Shown: one piece after another, positions 8,230 through 16,246 of the stretch | Layout of the letters: each line of letters opens with the position of its first letter | Position numbering within the stretch: the first letter of the stretch is position 1 | Source of the DNA: Tannerellaceae bacterium | GTDB lineage: Bacteria; Bacteroidota; Bacteroidia; Bacteroidales; Tannerellaceae | Direction: 5' to 3' | DNA: 49,427 bases | NCBI GenBank assembly: GCA_021201865.1 | Contig: JAJQEE010000006.1 | Coordinates: 1 to 49,427, forward strand | Notes under the pieces: model-generated | Told to the model about the DNA's origin: nothing | Databases searched by the model: none | The model's input: the letters and a program-made list of their open reading frames with translations, nothing else | Translations under genes and position numbers: made by a program

Positions 8230-9600
8230 ATGGCTAAAGCAAAGACAGTATATGTCTGTTCCAGTTGTGGAGCAGACTCCCCCAAGTGGCAGGGTAAATG
8301 CCCGAATTGTGGTGAATGGAACACCTATGTAGAAGAACTGATCAAAAAAGACACGTCAGCGAAACTATCTCTTCCCGGTTTAGTAAATGATGAAAAAGCA
8401 AAACCTATTTTACTGCGGGATATTACAGCAGAAGAAGAGACCCGGATTGATTTGCAGAATGAAGAGTTAAACCGGGTTTTAGGTGGAGGATTAGTAAAAG
8501 GTTCTTTGGTCCTGATCGGAGGAGAACCGGGGATTGGGAAATCCACCCTCGTGTTGCAGACTGTTTTGAATCTAAAAGGGCTCCGTACCTTATATGTTTC
8601 CGGAGAAGAGAGCAGCCGGCAGTTAAAATTACGGGCAGATCGTTTATCAAATGAAAGTTCAGATTGCTTTATTCTGTGTGAAACTAATCTGGAACAGATT
8701 TTTGTGCAGGCTCAGAATGTAAAACCGGAGTTGATGATCATCGATTCTGTCCAGACTATTTTTACGGAGATGGTAGAATCTTCTCCCGGAAGTGTTTCCC
8801 AGGTGCGGGAATGTAGCGCTATGATCCTGAAATATGCCAAAGAGAGTGGAGTACCGGTACTGTTGATTGGTCATATTAATAAAGAGGGAAGTATCGCAGG
8901 TCCTAAAGTATTGGAGCATATTGTGGATACTGTTCTACAGTTTGAAGGGGATCAACATTACATGTACCGCATACTCCGTAGTATCAAGAACCGTTTCGGC
9001 AGTACAGCCGAACTGGGAATCTATGAAATGAGACAGGAAGGGTTACGTGAAGTAAGCAATCCTTCTGAACTTTTGCTCACTCAGAACCACGAAGGATTAA
9101 GCGGCGTGGCTATTGCCGCGGCAGTGGAAGGAATCCGTCCTTTTCTAATTGAAACGCAGGCTTTGGTAAGCACAGCCGTGTATGGTACCCCTCAGCGAAG
9201 TGCAACCGGTTTTGATTTGCGTCGTATGAGTATGTTATTAGCTGTACTGGAGAAGCGGGCCGGATTCAAATTGGTTCAGAAAGATGTATTCCTGAATATA
9301 GCAGGAGGATTGAAAGTGAATGATCCGGCTATTGACCTGGCAGTCATCAGTTCCGTACTTTCCTCCAGTCTCGATATCTCTATTGAACAGGGAACCTGTA
9401 TGGCAGGCGAAGTAGGTCTTTCCGGAGAGATCCGTCCGGTTAACCGGATAGAGCAACGGATTGCCGAGGCAGAAAAGTTAGGATTTAACCGGATTCTGAT
9501 CCCTCACAATAATTTGAAAGGGTTTGACATGTCTAAATGTAAGATCCGGATCATCCAGGTACGAAAAGTAGAAGAAGCTTTCCGCCATCTGTTCGGTTAA
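8230..9600 (+). CDS. radA: DNA repair/recombination protein RadA (Sms)
   Basis: A DnaB-like, RecA-fold helicase that drives branch migration in recombination. The 456 residues show, in order, a C4 zinc finger (CSSCGADSPKWQGKCPNCG, residues 11-29), Walker A GGEPGIGKST near residue 98, Walker B LMIIDSVQT, the RadA-specific KNRFG motif near residue 255, and a C-terminal Lon-protease-like domain with GGLKVNDPAIDLAV. The ATG start is the only sensible one. The FAD-dependent gene follows after 52 bases on the same strand and may share the transcript. Confidence 0.97.
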   Translation: MAKAKTVYVCSSCGADSPKWQGKCPNCGEWNTYVEELIKKDTSAKLSLPGLVNDEKAKPILLRDITAEEETRIDLQNEELNRVLGGGLVKGSLVLIGGEPGIGKSTLVLQTVLNLKGLRTLYVSGEESSRQLKLRADRLSNESSDCFILCETNLEQIFVQAQNVKPELMIIDSVQTIFTEMVESSPGSVSQVRECSAMILKYAKESGVPVLLIGHINKEGSIAGPKVLEHIVDTVLQFEGDQHYMYRILRSIKNRFGSTAELGIYEMRQEGLREVSNPSELLLTQNHEGLSGVAIAAAVEGIRPFLIETQALVSTAVYGTPQRSATGFDLRRMSMLLAVLEKRAGFKLVQKDVFLNIAGGLKVNDPAIDLAVISSVLSSSLDISIEQGTCMAGEVGLSGEIRPVNRIEQRIAEAEKLGFNRILIPHNNLKGFDMSKCKIRIIQVRKVEEAFRHLFG

Positions 9601-9652
9601 TGATTCTCATCTATCCTATATTCATTATTTTCCGATTACTTATTTTATACAC

Positions 9653-11209
9653 ATGATAAAAGAAATCCAACTTCGTCTTCTTCCACAGGAAGCAGCCAGT
9701 GAACAATCCCTGAAGCAAGTGGCTGCAAGGGAGACAGGTGAGAATAGTCTGAATATACAGGCGGTTCGTGTATTGAAACGTTCGATCGATGCCCGGCAAC
9801 GTACGGTGTATGTAAATATAAAACTACGTGTTTTTATAAACGAGGAACCGGAAGAGCAGGAATATACTCCTGTATCTTATCCGGATGTCTCCGCCGGCAG
9901 GACTGTGATAGTCGTGGGAGCGGGTCCCGGAGGTTTGTTCGCCGCTCTTCGCCTGATAGAATCAGGCCTCCGTCCGGTTGTGATCGAACGGGGAAAGAAT
10001 GTGCATGACCGCAAAAAGGATATTGCTCTGATCAGCCGGGAACATCAGGTGAATAGCGAATCCAACTATAGCTTTGGAGAAGGAGGAGCAGGGGCCTATT
10101 CGGATGGTAAGTTATATACCCGGAGCAAAAAGCGCGGTTCCGTAGATAAGATCCTTCAGGTATTATGCCAACATGGAGCCAGTACTACGATATTGGCAGA
10201 TGCCCATCCCCACATAGGAACTGATAAACTACCCCGTGTCATAGAAAATATCCGGGAACAGATCAAACGAAGTGGTGGAGAAGTACATTTTGAGACTCGT
10301 ATGGAGTCGCTGATCACACAAAATGGTGAGGTAGCAGGCATTCAGACGCATACCGGAAAGGAATTCATGGGTCCGGTCATATTAGCAACCGGACATTCTG
10401 CAAGGGATGTATATTACTATCTTCATAACCAAAAGATACCTATTGAAGCAAAAGGAATTGCTGTAGGTGTACGTCTGGAACATCCACAGGAATTAATAGA
10501 TCAGATCCAATATCATACGAAAGACGGAAGAGGTGAATATCTCCCGGCCGCTGAATATAGTTTTGTCACTCAGGCAAACGGGAGAGGGGTTTATTCTTTC
10601 TGTATGTGTCCAGGAGGATTTGTCGTTCCGGCTGCCAGTGGACCTAAACAGGTGGTGGTAAATGGAATGTCTCCTTCCAATCGTGGGTCCCAATGGGCAA
10701 ATTCCGGTATGGTAGTAGAAATACACCCGGAAGATTTTCCGGAATTTGCTGTTCATAAAGAACTGGCGCTGATGAAATTCCAGGAGCAGTTGGAAGAACA
10801 TTCCTGGCTTAACGGAGGAATGAAACAGGTCGCTCCTGCTCAACGAATGAATGATTTCGTACAGAAAAAGAACTCTTCCGATCTGGCTTCTTCTTCTTAT
10901 ACTCCCGGATTGTTAGCTTCACCACTCCATTTCTGGATGCCGGAATTTATTACTTCCCGTCTCCGGGATGGATTCCGGGCATTTGGAAACAGATCCAAAG
11001 GTTTCCTGACGAACGAAGCAACCCTGATAGGAGTGGAAACCCGTACATCCGCCCCCGTACGGATTCTGCGTGACCGGGAAAGCCTGCAACATATTACGAT
11101 GAAGGGGCTTTTCCCTTGTGGAGAAGGAGCCGGATATGCCGGAGGAATTGTTTCCGCTGCTATAGACGGGGAACGGTGTGCGGAAGGAGTGGTGATGATC
11201 TATAAATGA
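9653..11209 (+). CDS. FAD-dependent dehydrogenase (COG2509-like NAD(FAD)-utilising family)
   Basis: A 518-residue flavoprotein. The N-terminal 80 residues form the small alpha/beta domain typical of this family. A Rossmann FAD-binding motif (VVGAGPGGLFAALRLIESG) follows near residue 86 and ends with an acidic residue in VIERG. The signature SFGEGGAGAYSDGKLYTRSK lies near residue 140, and a C-terminal FAD contact is at GEGAGYAGGIVSAAIDGE. Members are found next to diverse genes and their substrate is unknown. Placement behind radA is probably not functional. Confidence 0.88.
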   Translation: MIKEIQLRLLPQEAASEQSLKQVAARETGENSLNIQAVRVLKRSIDARQRTVYVNIKLRVFINEEPEEQEYTPVSYPDVSAGRTVIVVGAGPGGLFAALRLIESGLRPVVIERGKNVHDRKKDIALISREHQVNSESNYSFGEGGAGAYSDGKLYTRSKKRGSVDKILQVLCQHGASTTILADAHPHIGTDKLPRVIENIREQIKRSGGEVHFETRMESLITQNGEVAGIQTHTGKEFMGPVILATGHSARDVYYYLHNQKIPIEAKGIAVGVRLEHPQELIDQIQYHTKDGRGEYLPAAEYSFVTQANGRGVYSFCMCPGGFVVPAASGPKQVVVNGMSPSNRGSQWANSGMVVEIHPEDFPEFAVHKELALMKFQEQLEEHSWLNGGMKQVAPAQRMNDFVQKKNSSDLASSSYTPGLLASPLHFWMPEFITSRLRDGFRAFGNRSKGFLTNEATLIGVETRTSAPVRILRDRESLQHITMKGLFPCGEGAGYAGGIVSAAIDGERCAEGVVMIYK

Positions 11210-11350
11210 AACGATCCCTAATAGGGCTAAGATCTCTTTCGACAAAAATTAATTTGTCTGAAAGCAACCTCTCTACTACATAAAATTTGTCGATTTCATC
11301 TCTCATCTCTAATATTCGCGTCTATCTTTTTAAAATACAATCATTTAAAG

Positions 11351-11380
11351 CATTAGAGATGCAAAAAAGCATCTCTAATG
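11351..11380. repeat. Perfect 12-bp hairpin with A6 loop
   Basis: CATTAGAGATGC and GCATCTCTAATG are exact reverse complements around AAAAAA. The arm sequence overlaps the CATCTCT repeats on either side, so it probably arose from the same repeat. Confidence 0.8.
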
Positions 11381-11466
11381 ATCTCTCATCTCTCATGCGG
11401 CCTACCCACTAAATCGTACTATTACAAAAGTACTAACTTTAGTCGAAGGGGATCATAGATCAGGGG

Positions 11467-11588
11467 TGGTCGGAAAATTTACAATGTAGATATATAACTG
11501 AACCTGAGCATTCTTATTCCCTTCTCGAGAGGGGAGTTAAATTTCCTATTTTTCCGGTGGTTAAAGATGAAATAAAATCTTCCGACCA
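11467..11588. repeat. Short element with 9-bp terminal inverted repeats
   Basis: TGGTCGGAA at the left and TTCCGACCA at the right pair perfectly across 104 bases, and weaker similarity continues outward and inward. It includes CTCGAGAGGGGAG, which resembles the arms of the element at 46116-46280. It may be a degenerate MITE. Confidence 0.45.
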
Positions 11589-11646
11589 GGAATGATTTCG
11601 TGTTCCCCGCCTGCGTGGGGAACAGCGGGAGTGATTGGGAATGTTT

Positions 11647-12024
11647 CTAAGATAGTTCTTCTATTAATGTAATCCGTTCAAAGGAAAAAGTGGTGTCGTT
11701 TTTCTGGATATATTCCAGTATTTCTTTTGCTCTTTGGTGAATCTCTCTTTGTTTTTCAGGATATAGATAGCCTTCTTCTATCAATGTTTTGGCGGCGATC
11801 TCCATCCGTTGCAAACCTGCCTGGTCTTCTCCCTCGAGGAAATGACGGATATCTTCGAGGGAAGTCGTCATCAGAAAACTGTTGTCAATTTTTAGTTCTC
11901 CATAGATGACCTGAATGACCTGTAACTTTTGGGCAGGAGGGGCTGTGTTACGATCTGCTACTAACTGTGCGATCATTTTTCCCATTTCTTCTATGAATAT
12001 CAAGATAAGATCCCGTTTTAGCAT
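11647..12024 (-). CDS. Hypothetical helical protein (125 aa)
   Basis: A mostly helical, charged protein starting MLKRDLILIFIEEMGKMIAQL. The N-terminus resembles DUF6483-like proteins, but I cannot confirm that from sequence alone. The second half contains a helix-turn-helix repeat pattern (LQRMEIAAKTLIEEGYLYPEKQREIHQRAKEIL) that recalls TPR-like packing. It has no signal peptide and no cysteine. It follows the cyclophilin gene by 6 bases on the same strand, so the two are co-transcribed. Function unknown. Confidence 0.7.
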   Translation of the reverse strand: MLKRDLILIFIEEMGKMIAQLVADRNTAPPAQKLQVIQVIYGELKIDNSFLMTTSLEDIRHFLEGEDQAGLQRMEIAAKTLIEEGYLYPEKQREIHQRAKEILEYIQKNDTTFSFERITLIEELS

Positions 12025-12030
12025 AGCTTC

Positions 12031-12837
12031 TTATTGAATAGTTACACTCACAATACGAATATCTTTTTTAGGCCGGTCGTACCGGTCTTTCTCCTGCCCG
12101 GCGATCAGGTCTAAAATATCAAATCCCTCTGTGAGCTCTCCGAAAATGGTGTACGTCCCATCCAGATGATGGCATCCACCGATTGTCGTATACGCTTCCC
12201 GTTGTTCAGGGGTAAAGAACAGGTGGCCGGGAGTGGAGCGGATCACGGAGTCTACTTTTTCATTAATGACCGCTACCCGTTTGTTATATTCCCGTGGATT
12301 TTCTCCTTTGAGGATCTGGATTTCCGTTTTAACCGGGTCGTAAAATTCAGCCATGGCTTTGCGGCGGATCGGTTGATTCTGAATCCGTTCGAGCGTGTCC
12401 AATTCTCCATGCGTATAGGTTTTCCCATGCACAATAAAGAACTGGGACATGTCGGATTTCTTTTGCGGATTCACATCATCATTCTGGCGGGGAGCAGCCA
12501 GGGCCCCTTTTTTATGGAAATAGTGCGCTTTTAATTCCGGTGGTATTTCTGATTTAGGATCACCAAATCCACACCTGGCTCCCGGAGGCGCATTTTTTGA
12601 ATCCGGTGCGCCACCTTGTATCATAAATTCTTTGATCACCCGGGTAAAAAGTGTTCCGTTAAACTCACCATTAGCCGCACGGGTAATAAAGGTTTGGGTA
12701 TGATTGGGTACGTCCGGATATAAACGGGCTTTCAGGGTACCTACATTGGTCCGGATCACGACTGTTTTTTCCTGTGCCTGCATGCCAGACAGAAAAAACA
12801 GTGCACTTATGAATATTATCAGGAGTTTATTTCTCAT
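12031..12837 (-). CDS. Periplasmic cyclophilin-type peptidyl-prolyl isomerase
   Basis: Catalyses cis-trans isomerisation of proline bonds, here in the envelope: residues 1-21 form a signal peptide ending at MQAQ. The cyclophilin fold is visible as LKARLYPDVPNHTQTFITRA, NGTLFTRVIKEFMIQGGAPDS near residue 65, SQFFIVHG near residue 131 and TIFGELTEGFDILD near residue 233. A Bacteroidales-type insertion of about 80 residues rich in charged residues separates the two halves, giving 268 residues where a bare domain has about 165. It leads a two-gene operon. Confidence 0.93.
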   Translation of the reverse strand: MRNKLLIIFISALFFLSGMQAQEKTVVIRTNVGTLKARLYPDVPNHTQTFITRAANGEFNGTLFTRVIKEFMIQGGAPDSKNAPPGARCGFGDPKSEIPPELKAHYFHKKGALAAPRQNDDVNPQKKSDMSQFFIVHGKTYTHGELDTLERIQNQPIRRKAMAEFYDPVKTEIQILKGENPREYNKRVAVINEKVDSVIRSTPGHLFFTPEQREAYTTIGGCHHLDGTYTIFGELTEGFDILDLIAGQEKDRYDRPKKDIRIVSVTIQ

Positions 12838-12856
12838 CTTATCACATTTTCTCCTG

Positions 12857-12864
12857 TAAAGGTA
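12857..12864 (-). promoter_or_regulatory. -7 box for the cyclophilin operon (TACCTTTA)
   Basis: On the minus strand TACCTTTA is close to TAnnTTTG and lies about 20 bases before the start codon. Confidence 0.4.
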
Positions 12865-12912
12865 ATAAAAAATCTTTTTGAAGAAAGAAAGCGAATTTTA
12901 AAGGTGATTCCT

Positions 12913-12920
12913 TATCTTTA
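12913..12920 (+). promoter_or_regulatory. -7 box for the ROK gene (TATCTTTA)
   Basis: TATCTTTA lies 33 bases before the ROK start codon. No -33 element with good spacing was found. Confidence 0.45.
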
Positions 12921-12953
12921 CCGGATATCATTCATTTATTAACCCATCAGACT

Positions 12954-13802
12954 ATGGCAGAAAAAACCTCTTATATTGGAGTTGATTTAGGTGGCACAAA
13001 TATGCGTGCCGGAAAAGTAACGGATATGGAATTAATTTCCCTCAGCGAAATGCCAACCCCCAAAAATCCCCGGAACCGTAAGGAAACATTAGATAAACTG
13101 ATCGAACTGATCGCTTCCGTTATGGATGAAACTGTAAAAGGGATCGGTATTGGTGTGCCCAGTGTGGTAGACAGGAAAAAGGGAATTGTATATCATGTGA
13201 TCAACATACCCTACTGGGATGAAGTCCACTTGAAAGAGATACTCCAGGATCAGTTTGGTATACCTGTATTTGTAGACAATGATGCCAACTGTTTTGCTTT
13301 AGGAGAAAAATACTTTGGAGAAGGGAAGGAGTATGAAAATTTTGTAGGCCTGACCATTGGAACCGGTCTGGGAGGAGGTATTATCCAGAAAGGAGCTCTG
13401 CTGGCTGATTCGAACTGTGGTTCCGGAGAGTTCGGGATGTTACCTTATAAAGAAGATGTGTTGGAGTATTATTGCAGTGGCTCTTACTTCCTGAACATCT
13501 GGGGAGTGGAGGGGAAAGAAATGTATAGACGGGCACTTGACAAAGATCCGCAGGCGCTCGAAGCCTATGAGGAGTTGGGAACGCATTTAGCGGCTGCTGT
13601 GAAAATGGTTATCCTGACAGTTGATCCGGAAATGATTGTTTTCGGAGGGTCTGTAGCATCCGCTCACCCTTTATTTGAGAAAAGCCTTCATGAGAATTTA
13701 AAGGACTTCGCGTATCCTAATTCTATCAAACGATTAAAAATTGCTTATTCTACTCTACAGAATTCAGGCATATTAGGAGCCGCTTCCCTATGTTACCAGT
13801 AA
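12954..13802 (+). CDS. ROK-family sugar kinase-like protein
   Basis: A 282-residue ROK protein without the N-terminal winged helix, so it is a kinase-type and not a repressor-type member. The phosphate-binding GVDLGGTNMRAG is at residues 8-19, the catalytic Asp is in VFVDNDANCFALGE near residue 106, and the second nucleotide loop is GLTIGTGLGGG near residue 132. The usual ROK zinc site (a His followed by CxCGxxGCxE) is missing: the region reads NCGSGEFGMLPYKEDVLEYYCSG. Substrate may be glucose or another hexose but is not determinable. It is monocistronic with its own -7 box. Confidence 0.88.
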   Translation: MAEKTSYIGVDLGGTNMRAGKVTDMELISLSEMPTPKNPRNRKETLDKLIELIASVMDETVKGIGIGVPSVVDRKKGIVYHVINIPYWDEVHLKEILQDQFGIPVFVDNDANCFALGEKYFGEGKEYENFVGLTIGTGLGGGIIQKGALLADSNCGSGEFGMLPYKEDVLEYYCSGSYFLNIWGVEGKEMYRRALDKDPQALEAYEELGTHLAAAVKMVILTVDPEMIVFGGSVASAHPLFEKSLHENLKDFAYPNSIKRLKIAYSTLQNSGILGAASLCYQ

Positions 13803-13834
13803 TTTCTCCCATCCCATGAATCATTAGGTGCAAA

Positions 13835-13939
13835 CAAACTATCCGTAGGGTGTACAGGGTAGACCGATAAGGTAGGCACCTTATGGGTAAAAAGGTAGGC
13901 ATGAACCGACCGTAGGGTGTAGAGGGTACGGATAGTTTG
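13835..13939. repeat. Compact repeat with inverted ends and internal direct repeats
   Basis: CAAACTATCCGTA and TACGGATAGTTTG are exact inverted ends of a 105-bp block. Inside, CCGTAGGGTGTACAGGGTA and CCGTAGGGTGTAGAGGGTA are direct repeats (18 of 19 identical), and GGTAGGCA occurs twice. It lies in a 383-bp gene-free region after the ROK gene. Confidence 0.75.
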
Positions 13940-14012
13940 TCCGTACTTAGTTATTTTCTTCTGCCGGGAAACCTGGGAAGAGTACCTTATGGATCTCATA
14001 CACAACGGTAAA

Positions 14013-14135
14013 GTGAATACCTGATGGGGAATTTACCTGAAAATGAATACCGGGTGAATACCTTAACACTTCAGGTATTCACCTTTACAAGCAGATATAC
14101 AGTCAATTGCGTAAAAGGTGAATAGGTGAATACCT
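14013..14135. repeat. Iteron-like cluster of GGTGAATACC motifs
   Basis: At least five full or partial copies occur: 14013-14021, 14044-14051, 14053-14063, 14117-14124 (GGTGAATA) and 14125-14135, plus one inverted copy at 14073-14083. The third copy and the inverted one form a perfect 11-bp hairpin (GGTGAATACCT/AGGTATTCACC) with a 9-base loop. The rest of the gene-free stretch up to 14185 shows no coding sequence. Confidence 0.7.
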
Positions 14136-14185
14136 AAAAAAATTTACAGGGAGAAAAAGAATAAATACAAACAGGAGATCTGTTT

Positions 14186-15050
14186 TCAAAAACAACGGAT
14201 ATAACCAATCGAATAGGATTCATACAGGCGGTCTCTCATCCCATGGTCATACCGGAGGGAAAGGATATTTTTCCGGTATTCATATCTCAGGTCATTCCGC
14301 AGGATGAGGGGTTTATCTCCGTTATTTTCATATCCTTTGAAACCGGAGAAGTCCGAAGAGAGAGTGAAATTATAATAGGTTCCCGTAAATCCCACTCCGA
14401 AAGAAAAGGCATCATTCTGGCGATGTACCATGTCATTTGTCATCCAGCAGTAAAATCCGATCATCGCCTGCATCCGGAAGGATGCGTTGTTTTCTTCATT
14501 TGTGTACAGATTTTTTCCCGCGGTCAGATCAAACCAATAAGAGGCTGCATCCGTAAAACGGGCATCACACAGACGTCCTCCACTGGCTGTTTTCAGATTG
14601 GCACTGACCAGGGCATCCACCCATTTTTCACTTTTCAATACCTGGAAATAAGAACTTACTATGACATCTCCGTGATAGCTGACAGGGCTTTCCAACTCCA
14701 CTGCGGAACGTTCATCCCGTGTTTCCGGAGTCATTTTGTATTTCTCCTTATATAGAAAATGAACTTCCACACCTGCTTTGCCTTTGATGAGCGGAAGCAG
14801 GAAACGTGTATTAATATCTCTTGTTTTATCTCCGGAATAGTAATGATATTCTCCTCTGATCTCGACTTCAAAACGTTCGGGAGCCTGTGCCGTACGGAGA
14901 ATAGGGATAGGGAATGCACTGGGGCCGAAATAACGGGGAGAGTAAATAAGCCCTTCCGCTTTATCCCGCCAATCTTCATCGGCTCTGGTGGGTGAAATGA
15001 TAAAAAAAACATATAAATGAAATCAAAAAGAGCCGGATAAATGTTATCAT
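14186..15050 (-). pseudogene. Outer-membrane beta-barrel-like protein with a one-base insertion after the signal peptide
   Basis: The long open frame covers only the C-terminal 194 residues, but the same frame extends back without stops to encode ADEDWRDKAEGLIYSPRYFG and more. Ahead of that, an ATG at 15050 encodes a clear signal-peptide start (MITFIRLFLISFICFF). The two parts join if the run of eight A (plus strand, 15002-15009) is read as seven, giving a 287-residue exported protein. Alternating aromatic and polar residues (EVEIRGEYHYYSG, FSFGVGFTGTYYNFTLSSDFSGF, SIGYIRCF at the end) suggest an outer-membrane barrel. The family is not recognised. The insertion may be a sequencing error, slippage or true decay. 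Confidence 0.65.
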
Positions 15051-15143
15051 GAATAAATATCAGTTTAATAAAAATCGTGCAAAAGTATATAATTCAAATG
15101 GATTTATTACATTTGACGATAGAATATTGTAAATTAATAAAAT

Positions 15144-16079
15144 ATGAAGTATCAAATTCTTAAAAAGCTGTCTCTTTTATTAACAGCATTTTTGTTTGTT
15201 TGTTCGGTGTCGGCTGTCAAACCTATTAAAACTCTACTGGTTACCGGTCAGAATAACCATAACTGGCAAGTGAGTCACAAAGCTATTAAACAAACTCTTG
15301 AGAACTCCGGACTGTTTAAAGTGGATATTTCGAAGTCTCCGGAAAAGGGAAAAGACATGAGTAAGTACGTAGTGGATTTTACTCCTTATGACCTGGTTGT
15401 GTTGGATTACAACGGGGATGACTGGCCCGTGGAAACCCAGAACGCATTTGTTGACTATGTAAAAAACGGTGGTGGCGTAGTAGTATACCATGCAGCTAAT
15501 AATGCGTTTCCGGACTGGAAAGAATATAATGAGATCTGTGCCCTGGGTGGCTGGGAAGGACGAAATGAAAAATCAGGTCCTTACGCTTATTGAAAAGAGG
15601 GAAAATTGCAAAAAGATTCTTCACCGGGTATTGGTGGATCCCATGGGGAACAACATGTCTACATATTAAATGGAAGAGGAGAAGATCATCCGATCACAGA
15701 CGGATTGCCTAATACCTGGTTGCATGTGATTGATGAATTATATGACCGAATGAGAGGACCTGCTAATATTGACGAAATATTATACACGGCCCATTCGGAT
15801 GTATCTACCGGAGGGTCCGGAAGAGAAGAACCTTTGATGTTTACAGTGAAATATGGAAAAGGACGCGTTTTCCATACCATGTTAGGCCATGCCGGAGAAT
15901 CTTTACAGGATAATCCGGCGATGCAGTGTACAGGTTTTCAGGTAACCTTATTGAGAGGTGCTGAATGGGCTGCTACAGGCAAAGTCACTCAAAAAGTTCC
16001 GGAAGATTTCCCTTCTTCTTCTAAAATGACTATGCGTGCTCAATATAAAGAAGCCAAAGAGAATAAGAAAAAGAAATAA
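15144..16079 (+). pseudogene. ThuA-domain (trehalose-utilisation-like) secreted protein with an internal TGA
   Basis: A signal peptide (residues 1-24, ending in SVSA) is followed by a ThuA domain of the class I glutamine amidotransferase-like fold: KTLLVTGQNNHNW, YDLVVLDYNGDDWP, NGGGVVVYHAANNAFPDW and YGKGRVFHTMLGHAGES. ThuA proteins are linked to 3-keto-sugar metabolism. Codon 15591-15593 is TGA where the reading continues in the same frame as GPYAY-*-KEGKLQKDSSPGIGG. Homologues typically have Trp there, so TGG to TGA is the simplest explanation. Without the stop it encodes 311 residues. The gene is alone between a repeat-rich region and a strong terminator. Confidence 0.85.
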
Positions 16080-16099
16080 GTTTAATAGCTAAAGGAATC

Positions 16100-16144
16100 A
16101 AGGGGTTAAGTAGATAAAATAAAGTCTTTACTACTTAACCCCTT
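16100..16144. terminator. Strong hairpin after the thuA gene
   Basis: AAGGGGTTAAGTAG pairs perfectly with CTACTTAACCCCTT (14 bp) around a 17-base loop. No long T-run follows, but size and position fit a terminator that isolates thuA from the operon downstream. Confidence 0.65.
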
Positions 16145-16189
16145 AACTATGCTCTAAAACATACTTAACGAAATTTTACAAATTCATCC

Positions 16190-16219
16190 TTGCTTTTGAA
16201 TAGTGGAATAGTATATTTG
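16190..16219 (+). promoter_or_regulatory. Promoter of the iclR-led operon (TTG-N19-TATATTTG)
   Basis: TTG at 16190-16192 and TATATTTG at 16212-16219 are 19 bases apart, which matches Bacteroidetes -33/-7 spacing. Transcription should begin near 16226, just ahead of the operator palindrome. Confidence 0.7.
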
Positions 16220-16228
16220 ATATAAATC

Positions 16229-16243
16229 TGAAACAATGTTTCA
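16229..16243. promoter_or_regulatory. Probable IclR operator palindrome
   Basis: TGAAACAATGTTTCA is a palindrome with 7-bp arms about one central base, of the kind IclR-family proteins bind. It lies at the expected transcription start and 3 bases before the iclR ATG. A wider inverted pair, TGGAATAGT (16204-16212) and ACTATTCCA, flanks it. Confidence 0.65.
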
Positions 16244-16246
16244 AAT

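Larger units (their letters stand above)
11210..11646. other. Gene-free stretch built from hairpins and inverted repeats
   Basis: No coding region fits. The stretch contains a hairpin at 11236-11264 (CTTTC-GACAAA/TTTGTC-T-GAAAG). A perfect 12-bp hairpin with an A6 loop lies at 11351-11380 (CATTAGAGATGC/GCATCTCTAATG). Direct repeats of CATCTCTCATCTCT lie on both sides of that hairpin. A 9-bp inverted pair, TGGTCGGAA/TTCCGACCA, spans 11467-11588. A GC-rich hairpin lies at 11600-11628. None has a T-run that would make it a clear terminator for the gene upstream. Confidence 0.6.

Noticed and set aside
11600..11628. A single 29-bp sequence resembling a type I-E CRISPR repeat
   Set aside because: No second copy, spacer pattern or cas gene is present in the window, so it is not reported as a CRISPR array.
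14731..15012. A 93-codon minus-strand frame over the outer-membrane protein gene
   Set aside because: It is the shifted frame of that gene: homology-like barrel sequence runs in the other frame, and this one lacks a family pattern.
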